The translations under genes were made by a program, and so were the position numbers. DNA of 64,000 nt from Opitutus sp. (GTDB taxonomy: Bacteria > Verrucomicrobiota > Verrucomicrobiia > Opitutales > Opitutaceae): the NCBI GenBank assembly GCA_024707325.1, contig JANPZY010000001.1, positions 868,001-932,000 of the forward strand. Direction: 5' to 3'. This document shows positions 8,070-14,668 of this stretch, piece by piece. How positions within the stretch are numbered: position 1 is the first letter of the stretch; the number at the start of each line of letters is the position of its first letter. The notes under the pieces are model-generated. The model had not been told where the DNA came from. It did not search any database and was given only the letters and a program-made list of their open reading frames with translations.

Positions 8070-8102
8070 AAACCCAAAGTCCGTATTACGGACTTTGGGT
8101 TT
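8070..8102. repeat. CCGTAWTACGG-family palindrome, copy 4 (central T)
   Basis: A perfect 33-bp odd palindrome centred on 8086. The outer arms AAACCC and GGGTTT are complementary and differ from those of the other copies. Confidence 0.9.
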
Positions 8103-8129
8103 AGGTGGAACGCGTTGTTGTTTCGAGAA

Positions 8130-8208
8130 AGGTGAAACCGCCCGTCGTCGGCGGGTTGTGGGCCGTGCGGAGCAGGAAAAAGCCCGGCGAGGACGCCGGG
8201 CTCCACCT
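8130..8208. mobile_element. 78-bp MITE-like element, copy B
   Basis: The element runs from AGGTGAAACCGCCCG to GCCGGGCTCCACCT. It has two internal hairpins and a central TGCGGAGCAGGAAAAAG segment shared with copy A. No transposase is encoded in the window. Confidence 0.75.
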
Positions 8209-8255
8209 TGACGGAAACCGCGGGCACCACGCCGAAACCTTGCCACACTTTTTTT

Positions 8256-8278
8256 GAAAGTCCGTATTACGGACTTTC
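8256..8278. repeat. CCGTAWTACGG-family palindrome, copy 5 (central T)
   Basis: A perfect 23-bp odd palindrome centred on 8267 with a single extra G/C pair outside the shared inner arm. It lies 134 bp upstream of the HAD gene start. Confidence 0.9.
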
Positions 8279-8411
8279 CCGAAGGGGAGGTTTTCCTTCG
8301 CGCGAACAAAGCAGGCCGGCACGAGGGGGGGCGCGCGGCTCGATGGCCAGCAACGTCCTCGCAGCGCTGCGGGCTTGCGGGCGGGAGGGGCGACGCGTTC
8401 AGTCGCCGCCG

Positions 8412-9107
8412 ATGAAATCCTGGCGCGTGATCGCGTTCGATGCCGACGACACCCTCTGGCACAACGAGACGATTTTCGAAGATGTGCACGAACGCTATCG
8501 GGCGTTGCTCGCGACATATCATGATCGCGCCACAGTGGATCGCACGCTCTTCGCCGCCGAGATGCGCAATCTCGAGCTCTACGGTTACGGCGTGAAGGGC
8601 TTCATGCTTTCGGCGATCGAGACCGCGATCGAGCTCACCGAGGGGAAAATCAGCGCGTCGGAAATTCGCACGCTGATCCAGCTCGGCCAAGGCATGCTCT
8701 CGCATCCGGTGGAGCTCTTGGACGGCGTGGCCGAAGTCGTGCAGCGCGTGTCCAGCCACTATGAGTTGCTGCTGATCACGAAGGGCGATCTGCGCGACCA
8801 GCAGCGCAAGCTGGCGAAGTCGGGACTCGGTTCGTTTTTCGCCAAGGTCGAAATCGTGTCGGAGAAAAACGAAGCGAGCTACGCGGAGATCTTCCGCGAT
8901 CACGGCGTCGCGGCCGAGGAAGTGTTGATGGTCGGCAACTCGCTGAAATCCGACGTCGTGCCGGTGCTCGCACTCGGCGGCTCCGCGGCGCACGTGCCCT
9001 ATCACCTCACCTGGGCGCACGAAGCCGTGGAGAAACATCCGGAGGCCGAGGGCCGCTTCTTCGAACTCAAATCCATCCGCGAACTCCCGGCGCTGGTGGG
9101 CGTGTAG
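8412..9107 (+). CDS. HAD-superfamily hydrolase
   Basis: A 231-residue haloacid dehalogenase-like hydrolase. Motif I is FDADDTLW (nucleophile and acid/base Asp at about 9 and 11), motif II is the LLITKGD strand, and motif IV is MVGNSLKSDVVP near residue 180. The helical cap between motifs I and II is of the C1 type. The ATG at 8412 is used because the upstream open frame runs through a palindromic repeat and a MITE-like element. The substrate is unknown; the family includes small-molecule phosphatases. The next gene starts two bases after the stop, suggesting co-transcription. Confidence 0.85.
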   Translation: MKSWRVIAFDADDTLWHNETIFEDVHERYRALLATYHDRATVDRTLFAAEMRNLELYGYGVKGFMLSAIETAIELTEGKISASEIRTLIQLGQGMLSHPVELLDGVAEVVQRVSSHYELLLITKGDLRDQQRKLAKSGLGSFFAKVEIVSEKNEASYAEIFRDHGVAAEEVLMVGNSLKSDVVPVLALGGSAAHVPYHLTWAHEAVEKHPEAEGRFFELKSIRELPALVGV

Positions 9108-9109
9108 TC

Positions 9110-9802
9110 ATGTGCTCGCGGTTTCATTTGCTGAAGAAACATCTCCGAGAGGTGTATCAACGGCTCGGCATTCCGGAGACGCGGCCCGATGCGGCGCGAT
9201 TCAACATCGGGCCGATGACGGGTGTCGTCGCGGTGAAGACCGATCTGCAGGGCGCAAAGAAAGTCGGCGAGCTGCGCTGGGGTTTGCCGGCGGCGTGGGG
9301 TAAAGGTGCTCCGATCATCAATGCGCGCGCCGAAACCGTCGCGGAGAAGCCGGCGTTTCGCGACGCGGTGCGACACCGCCGCTGCGTCGTGCCCGCGAGC
9401 GGTTACTACGAATGGGAAAAATTCGGCAGCGCGCGAAAACCGTGGCTGTTTCGCCGGAAGGATCAGGACGTTTTTGGCTTCGCCGCGATCTGGAGCGAAG
9501 TCGATGACGACACCGTCGCCTGCGCGGTGCTCACGACCGCTGCGAACGAAGCGATGGCATCGGTGCACGATCGGATGCCGGTCACGCTCGCGCCCGAGCG
9601 TTGGGACGCGTGGCTTGATCCCGCGACGAGCGATCCGGCCGCGTTGCGGCCGCTACTGGATCCGCCGGCGGCCGGCGAATGGGAGCGGTATCGCGTGACG
9701 CCGAAAGTGGGCAACGTGCGCTTCGAGGACCCGGCGTGCATCGCGCCGTATGAAGAGAGCGACGAAGACGAAAAGGGACCGCAGTTGTCGCTCGGATTTT
9801 AG
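9110..9802 (+). CDS. SRAP (YedK/HMCES-family) abasic-site DNA-protein crosslink protein
   Basis: A 230-residue SOS response-associated peptidase domain protein. The second residue is the catalytic Cys (MCSRF), which in YedK forms a thiazolidine crosslink with abasic sites in single-stranded DNA. NARAETV (about 66-72), GYYEWEK and the late H in VHDRMPV are the other conserved active-site segments. The length matches the family. It follows the HAD gene by two bases, so they are likely co-transcribed. The acidic C-terminal tail ends in LSLGF. Confidence 0.92.
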   Translation: MCSRFHLLKKHLREVYQRLGIPETRPDAARFNIGPMTGVVAVKTDLQGAKKVGELRWGLPAAWGKGAPIINARAETVAEKPAFRDAVRHRRCVVPASGYYEWEKFGSARKPWLFRRKDQDVFGFAAIWSEVDDDTVACAVLTTAANEAMASVHDRMPVTLAPERWDAWLDPATSDPAALRPLLDPPAAGEWERYRVTPKVGNVRFEDPACIAPYEESDEDEKGPQLSLGF

Positions 9803-9857
9803 CCGGGGCGCGAGCGTCGCGTTGACGATCCGAGGGCGCTTCCACATATCCGTGCGC

Positions 9858-10985
9858 ATGTTCACGATCATCGGCGGCGACGGTAAGGAGTATGGTCCGG
9901 CAACGGTGGAACAGATTCGCGGCTGGATCGCCGCTGGTAGGGCAAATCTGGATACACAGGCGAAGGTCCACGGCACCGACGCTTGGAAACGTCTCGGTGA
10001 CTTTCCGGAGTTCGATCCTAACGCGCCGGCGGCCGCTTCGAGTTCGATCCCGAGTGCCGCACCGTCCGGTCCCGCCGCGCCGGTAGGCAAGATCGACATC
10101 AAGGCTTACGCCGACGCGGTGAACGCGCGCGCCGGCAAGATCGACGTGATGGACTGCCTGAGCCGCAGCTTCGAGCTGTGGAAAAATAATTTCCTGACGC
10201 TGGTGGCCGCCACTGCGCTCATGGTGATCCTCCAAGCGGTGGTCTCCGCAATTCCGGTGGTCGGCGGCATCGCCAGTATCCTGACCAATGGCGCGATCTA
10301 CGCCGGCCTCTACTATTTCTACGTCGGAAAAATGCGGGGACAGCCGCGCGAGTTTTCCGACCTGTTTGCCGGTTTCTCGCACGCGTTCGTGCCGCTGATG
10401 CTGACGTCACTGATCCTGACCGCGGCCACCATCCTCATCATGGGACCGACATTTGGCGCCACGTTTGCCGCGGCGCTGATCGGTGCCAGCAGCGACGTCG
10501 CGGCGCCCGCGATCGGCGGATTTTCGCTTGTTCTCATGGCAATCGGTCTTCTGGCGATCATCTATATCAGCGTGGCGTGGGCGTTTGGCTTCCTGCTCGT
10601 GATTGACAAGGGGCTCGGCCCGTGGGCGGCGCTCGAAGTGAGCCGGCGCGTGGTCTCGCGTCAGTTTTTCCGCGTGCTCTTCGTGGTGCTGCTCGGTCTT
10701 TTCCTCGCGATGCTGGGTCTGATCGGCCTGATCATCGGCATCATTTTCACGCTGCCGCTGTTTGTCGGCGCGGTGACGGCCGCTTACGAGACGCTCTTCA
10801 ATCCCCCGACCGTGGCGACGGTTTCGACGACCGACGCCAACCCGACGGGGAAACAGTTGAGCGAACCGCGCGGTTTTCGGGCGGACGCCCCGGAGAGGCG
10901 TCCCTACCCTTTTTTGCGGATCACGGTGTCGAGCGAGAGTTTGCCGGGGCCGAAGGCCAGGACGATCAACGCGGTGAGCAGGTAG
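9858..10985 (+). CDS. GYF_2-domain membrane protein
   Basis: A 375-residue protein. The N-terminal GYF_2 domain (about 1-52; YGPATVEQIRGWIAAGRANL) is followed by a proline and alanine-rich linker (about 55-80) and then about six transmembrane segments between 105 and 325. Proteins of this type are common in Verrucomicrobia and have no established role. The ATG at 9858 places the GYF motif at the N-terminus. The last roughly 27 codons run over the 3' end of the convergent doxX gene (82-bp overlap) and have low-complexity composition, so the true stop could be earlier if there is an indel. Confidence 0.75.
   Translation: MFTIIGGDGKEYGPATVEQIRGWIAAGRANLDTQAKVHGTDAWKRLGDFPEFDPNAPAAASSSIPSAAPSGPAAPVGKIDIKAYADAVNARAGKIDVMDCLSRSFELWKNNFLTLVAATALMVILQAVVSAIPVVGGIASILTNGAIYAGLYYFYVGKMRGQPREFSDLFAGFSHAFVPLMLTSLILTAATILIMGPTFGATFAAALIGASSDVAAPAIGGFSLVLMAIGLLAIIYISVAWAFGFLLVIDKGLGPWAALEVSRRVVSRQFFRVLFVVLLGLFLAMLGLIGLIIGIIFTLPLFVGAVTAAYETLFNPPTVATVSTTDANPTGKQLSEPRGFRADAPERRPYPFLRITVSSESLPGPKARTINAVSR
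10883..10915 (+). terminator. Possible terminator between convergent genes
   Basis: A 7-bp stem pairs GGACGCC (10883-10889) with GGCGTCC (10897-10903). After a short CTACCC spacer come six T residues. It lies inside the apparent end of the GYF_2 gene and at the stop of the doxX gene, which is why I regard the far end of the GYF_2 reading frame as doubtful. Confidence 0.35.
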
Positions 10986-11374
10986 AGAAACGGACCTGCG
11001 CGCACGAAGTCCTCGGGGCCGCCCCAAATGCCCAGCAAACCGGCGAGCGCCATGCGTTCGGCGGTGAGATAGGCGACGACCATCACCACCACGAGCGCCG
11101 CCGAAGCGATGCGGGAGAAGAGGCCGAGCAGGAGCAACAAACCGCCGACGCACTCGACCAAGCCGGCCGAGACCGCGCTCACCATTGGAAGGGGAAGGCC
11201 GAGACTTTCGAAATAACCCGCCGTGCGCGTGAGGTGCGCAATCTTGCTCCAGCCGGTCACCGTGAACTGCCAGCCCCAGTAGAGTCGCATCGCGAGCAAC
11301 AGGAGCGGCTGCAGCCAGACTCCCGCTTTGGTGAGGACGTTTTCGACCGTGGTCGCGGAGGAGGAGAGATTCAT
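10904..11374 (-). CDS. bufD: DoxX-family membrane protein, BufD of a bufferin operon
   Basis: A 156-residue DoxX-family protein with four transmembrane segments. The typical motifs RLYWGWQFTVTGWSKI and GLVECVGGLLLLLGLFSRIA are present. DoxX proteins are frequent last members of bufferin-type operons (bufABCD), where they are proposed to act at the membrane in copper handling; the exact activity is not settled. It follows bufC by 24 bp. Confidence 0.82.
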   Translation of the reverse strand: MNLSSSATTVENVLTKAGVWLQPLLLLAMRLYWGWQFTVTGWSKIAHLTRTAGYFESLGLPLPMVSAVSAGLVECVGGLLLLLGLFSRIASAALVVVMVVAYLTAERMALAGLLGIWGGPEDFVRAGPFLYLLTALIVLAFGPGKLSLDTVIRKKG

Positions 11375-11398
11375 GAAGATGGCGGAGGAATTTGGAAA

Positions 11399-12334
11399 TC
11401 AGACGCGACGACAGAGCCAGCCGAGTGCCATCCATTCGGCGAACCAATTCTGCACCGCCTCGGGCGTGACGCCGCGACCACCGGCCAGCACCGCGCGCGC
11501 GAGCGGTTGACCGGCTTGCAACGCGGAGAGGATGCGAAACGCGGGCAGCTCGAGCCGCTTGTAATAGAGCCGATGGTTGACGCGGTGGACCGCGAGCCGG
11601 ACTCGAGCCGGCTTCGGGCGCGGGACGGGCCGCACCTTGGCTCGACTCGGTCCGTGCGTCGTCACGTGGCTGGCCGCGTTGCGGAGCGACTCGCGATCGC
11701 GCACGGCGAGCGCGTAGTGATCGACCGGATACGCGAGATCGAGGAGTGTCACATACGGTTGCAACGCGAGCCTCAGCCGCGAGGGCGGCACGGCGGCAAT
11801 TTCCTCGGGCGTGATCGCGGGCAGCTCTTCGCCGTCGAACGCAACCGTCTGCGCCCACTCGAAACGAGCGAGATCGCGGGCGAGTGCGGCGTGGGGTTCG
11901 GCCCAGCGCGGTTCGCGTCGAAGAAAAAGCGGCAGCCGCTCGCAGAGATTGCGCAGCGTGAAACTGGTCGACGGAAATTTTTCCAGATAAGCGCGGGCGA
12001 GCGCGTCGAACTTTCGTTCGCCCAAAGCGGCGCGGAGCAGTGGCGTGTCCTCGTAGAACGAGTCGAGAAGACGAAACCAGTAAACGCGGTTGTAAATCTC
12101 GAGCCGCTCGGCCGGCGCGAGCTGCGGGCCCGGCTTGATGAACGACGCGGCAAACTCCGCCGTCGGTCGGCCGTCGATCCACGTGCGCTGCGAGCGGAAA
12201 TCGCGATCGAGCGGACGCACGACGCCGCGTTGAAAGGTGCGCTGAAACTCGCGCAGCTCCGCCAGCGAGCGCACGCGGGCGGCCGGAGCGACGACAGTCG
12301 GCGGGGCGTTATTTCTTTTTCGTCTGGCTGGCAT
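11399..12334 (-). CDS. bufC: BufC/HvfC-type partner protein (DUF2063)
   Basis: A 311-residue protein with the DUF2063 N-terminal domain. LREFQRTFQRGVVRP and then RLEIYNRVYWFRLLDSFYED are the characteristic helices. BufC/MbnC-type proteins form a heterodimer with the DUF692 iron oxygenase and present the leader of the precursor peptide. The start overlaps bufB by 26 bp, as expected for co-translated partners. The C-terminal half (about 200-311) corresponds to the winged-helix-like region in homologues. Confidence 0.85.
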   Translation of the reverse strand: MPARRKRNNAPPTVVAPAARVRSLAELREFQRTFQRGVVRPLDRDFRSQRTWIDGRPTAEFAASFIKPGPQLAPAERLEIYNRVYWFRLLDSFYEDTPLLRAALGERKFDALARAYLEKFPSTSFTLRNLCERLPLFLRREPRWAEPHAALARDLARFEWAQTVAFDGEELPAITPEEIAAVPPSRLRLALQPYVTLLDLAYPVDHYALAVRDRESLRNAASHVTTHGPSRAKVRPVPRPKPARVRLAVHRVNHRLYYKRLELPAFRILSALQAGQPLARAVLAGGRGVTPEAVQNWFAEWMALGWLCRRV

Positions 12335-13172
12335 GCGCCTTCGCCCCGTCGATGAACTCGTTGGCCTTGAGCGCCTCGTGGTGCACTTCGTCGAACGATG
12401 GGATCTTGTCGTCCCACTCGAGGAGCGTGGCCGTGACGCCGCAGCGGCGGATCGCGTGCGCGTAAAGTTTCCACACCGGGTCGAGCACGGGGTGGTCGTG
12501 CGTATCGAGGATGTATTTCTCGAACTTCGTGTGCCCCGCGATGTGCATCTGGCCGACGCGGTGGTGCGGGATCGCGTCGATGTAGGTGTAGGGATCGAAA
12601 TCGTGATTCCGCGACGAGACGTAGATGTTGTTCACATCGAGGAGAATTCCGCAGTCGGCGAGTTCGACGACCTCGCTGAGAAATTCCCACTCCGTCATCT
12701 CGCTGGCGTGAAACTCGGCGTAGCTGCTGACGTTTTCCACGCAGATCGGGACTTCGAGAAAGTCGCGCACCATCTTGATCTTCTCCGCGGTGCGGCGCGC
12801 CGCGGAAAAGGTGTAGGGCATCGGCAGCAGGTCGTGCGTGTAGGTGCCGTCCACACTCCCCCAGCAAAGATGGTCGGAGAGCCAGGGCGTGTTGGTGCGC
12901 TTCACGAGCCGCTTCAACTTGCGCAGGTGCGTGCGGTCGGGCTTGTCGGCGGAACCAAAGTAGAGCGAGACGCCGTGCTGCACGACGCGGTATTGCTCGA
13001 GAATGCGGTCGAGCACCTGCAGCGGGCGTCCGCCGTCGACCATGAAATTTTCCGAGATGATCTCGAACCAATCGACGACCGGTTTCTTCTCGAGGATGTG
13101 CGAGTAGTGCGGGACGCGCAGGCCGAGGCCGATGCCGTAATCGGTGTAAGCGTTGAACGGGTTCGCGGGCAT
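12309..13172 (-). CDS. bufB: DUF692 multinuclear iron oxygenase, BufB of a bufferin operon
   Basis: A 287-residue TIM-barrel protein of the DUF692 (MbnB/BufB/TglH) family. GIGLGLRVPHY at the N-terminus, the iron-ligand segments FEIISENFM, HGVSLYFGS, SDHLCWG, ENVSSYAEF, DVNNIYVSSRNH and HIAGHTKF occur in the family order. These enzymes modify Cys residues of precursor peptides; MbnBC makes oxazolone-thioamide and BufBC makes thiooxazole groups. The ATG at 13172 is chosen because an upstream in-frame ATG at 13262 adds 30 residues that do not belong to the fold. It lies 96 bp after bufA. Confidence 0.9.
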   Translation of the reverse strand: MPANPFNAYTDYGIGLGLRVPHYSHILEKKPVVDWFEIISENFMVDGGRPLQVLDRILEQYRVVQHGVSLYFGSADKPDRTHLRKLKRLVKRTNTPWLSDHLCWGSVDGTYTHDLLPMPYTFSAARRTAEKIKMVRDFLEVPICVENVSSYAEFHASEMTEWEFLSEVVELADCGILLDVNNIYVSSRNHDFDPYTYIDAIPHHRVGQMHIAGHTKFEKYILDTHDHPVLDPVWKLYAHAIRRCGVTATLLEWDDKIPSFDEVHHEALKANEFIDGAKAHASQTKKK

Positions 13173-13268
13173 GACGGCGAAGAGAACGGGAACGAAACGA
13201 AAACCAGCGATCTCGCTGGTGAAAAAAACAAGCGAGCCGGCGCATCGCACCGGCTCGCGCAAAACAAA

Positions 13269-13508
13269 TCAGGCGCTCGTGGACTTCTTGTCGTCCTTGG
13301 CGCCGCAGCTTTCCTTGGCCTTGCAGGAACTCTTGTCCTTGTCCTTCGCACCGCAGCCTTCTTTGCCACCGCAGGAGGCTTTTTCCTTTTTCTCGTCCTT
13401 GGCAGGCGTGCCGGCTTTGGACTCGTCGATGGCAGCGCGGGCGGTGAGCGCGCCGGCATAAAGTCCGGCGATGGCAGCAGCAGTGATCAGGAGACGTTTC
13501 GACTTCAT
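13269..13508 (-). CDS. bufA: Small secreted Cys-containing peptide, candidate bufferin precursor (BufA-like)
   Basis: A 79-residue peptide with a signal sequence (MKSKRLLITAAAIAGLYAGA, cleavage after TARA). The mature part is short and very rich in Lys, Ala and Gly, with exactly four Cys in two CX5C motifs (SCGGKEGC and SCKAKESC), each followed by GAK or a similar Lys-rich spacer. It is first in the bufBCD cluster, as expected for the precursor. The spacing resembles the EGKCG-repeat BufA2 class more than DUF2282-type BufA1. Modified bufferins are exported to the periplasm and bind copper. The identification rests on context plus the peptide's features. Confidence 0.78.
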   Translation of the reverse strand: MKSKRLLITAAAIAGLYAGALTARAAIDESKAGTPAKDEKKEKASCGGKEGCGAKDKDKSSCKAKESCGAKDDKKSTSA

Positions 13509-13630
13509 GTGGATCTGGGGTTTGGTGTGGGAACCGACGCCGCGGAAACGAACCCGAAGCGTGCGGTCGTTGTGGGAGCAACAGAGGCGACGTTTATTCC
13601 CGTGATCGAGCCCCGCAACGAATTACCGAC

Positions 13631-14602
13631 TCACACAATTTGGTCCACCAACGTGCCGCCGCCCTCGAACGCCGCGAGATTTGCGAGGAAATGGCGCACG
13701 AGTGCTTCGTCCTGATCGTGACGTCCGCCCGCCGTGTGCGGTGTGATGTAGCAGTTGGGCGCGGTCCAGAGCGCGTGCGACGGCGGCAGCGGCTCGGGAT
13801 CGGTGACATCGAGATACGCTGCGCCAAGCCGGCCCGAGTGCAGCGCGTCGAGCAACGCGTTTTGATCGACGGTCGTGCCGCGGCCGACGTTGTAGAAACG
13901 AGCGCCGGACTTGAAGCAGGAGAGCCGGCGTGCGTTGACGTAGTTTCGCGTGCTGTCGTTGTCGGGCAGAATGTTCACGACGTGATCGGCCTGCGCGAGT
14001 GCGGCGCTCACGTGTTCCTCAGGAATAATGCGCACACCGCGTTCGCTCCGCACCTGGCGGCGGACGGCGAGCACCGTCATGCCAAACGGCGCGAGCAACT
14101 CCGCGAGTCGCCGACCGATCGCACCGTAGCCGAGCAACAAAACCGTCTGCCCCGTGAGCAACCGCGAATCGTAGCGGCGCTCCGTGTAGTTCCACGATTG
14201 ATCGGTGAGTTGATCACGCAGAGAGGCGGGCAACTGGCGCGCGAGGCCGAGCATCATCGCGAGCACGTGTTGCGCGCACGGATCGGCAAAGACGCTTGAG
14301 GCGTTGGTCATCACCGTGCCGCGAGCCCGGAGCGTTTCGCGCAGGTCGTCCCGATCGTAGCGCGTGTAGCCGGCGGTGGTGAGCTCGATCCAGCGCAGAC
14401 GTTTGTAGCGCAGGCAGTCGTCGACGTGAGGCTGGCCGAGCGCAATGTCGGCTTCGGCGAGCGATGCGTCGGATGCACCGGCGGTGAGCACCGACGCGTT
14501 GGCCGATTGGGCGACGATCAGACGATGCGATCCCAGCCCCTCATTCAAGAGGCGCGCGGCGTTGGGACGAAACTCCGTGTTGCACCAAATCGTGAGACTC
14601 AT
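13631..14602 (-). CDS. D-isomer 2-hydroxyacid dehydrogenase family oxidoreductase
   Basis: A 323-residue NAD(P)-dependent dehydrogenase. The Rossmann dinucleotide motif is LLGYGAIGRRLAELL (about 138-152). The catalytic Arg, Glu and His regions are visible as VNILPDNDSTRNYV, VTDPEPLPPSHALW and CYITPHTAGG. The family interconverts 2-hydroxy and 2-oxo acids; the substrate cannot be told. The ATG at 14602 gives the normal N-terminus. It lies between the arabinan locus and bufA on the same strand. Confidence 0.87.
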   Translation of the reverse strand: MSLTIWCNTEFRPNAARLLNEGLGSHRLIVAQSANASVLTAGASDASLAEADIALGQPHVDDCLRYKRLRWIELTTAGYTRYDRDDLRETLRARGTVMTNASSVFADPCAQHVLAMMLGLARQLPASLRDQLTDQSWNYTERRYDSRLLTGQTVLLLGYGAIGRRLAELLAPFGMTVLAVRRQVRSERGVRIIPEEHVSAALAQADHVVNILPDNDSTRNYVNARRLSCFKSGARFYNVGRGTTVDQNALLDALHSGRLGAAYLDVTDPEPLPPSHALWTAPNCYITPHTAGGRHDQDEALVRHFLANLAAFEGGGTLVDQIV

Positions 14603-14668
14603 GCTGCACGATGACGGGCCGATCGGCGCGGGCCGCAAGCGAAACCTCGGGCTCCGCGCGGCCGAAGA

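Larger units (their letters stand above)
7427..8411. other. 985-bp non-coding repeat cluster
   Basis: No gene can be supported here. In order the region contains a 22-bp tandem array (7462-7725), a 78-bp MITE-like element (7747-7824), two CCGTAWTACGG palindromes (7920, 8070), a second MITE-like element (8130-8208) and a third palindrome (8256). The segment around 8020-8050 also resembles 3165-3195 (a shared GTGG..GGCACCGCGT block), so palindrome and flanks may have moved together. Short open frames here are fragments created by the repeats. Confidence 0.8.

Noticed and set aside
12333..13715. Long plus-strand frame opposite bufB/bufA
   Set aside because: It is an antisense shadow of the DUF692 gene, a common effect in GC-rich DNA, with no recognisable domain.
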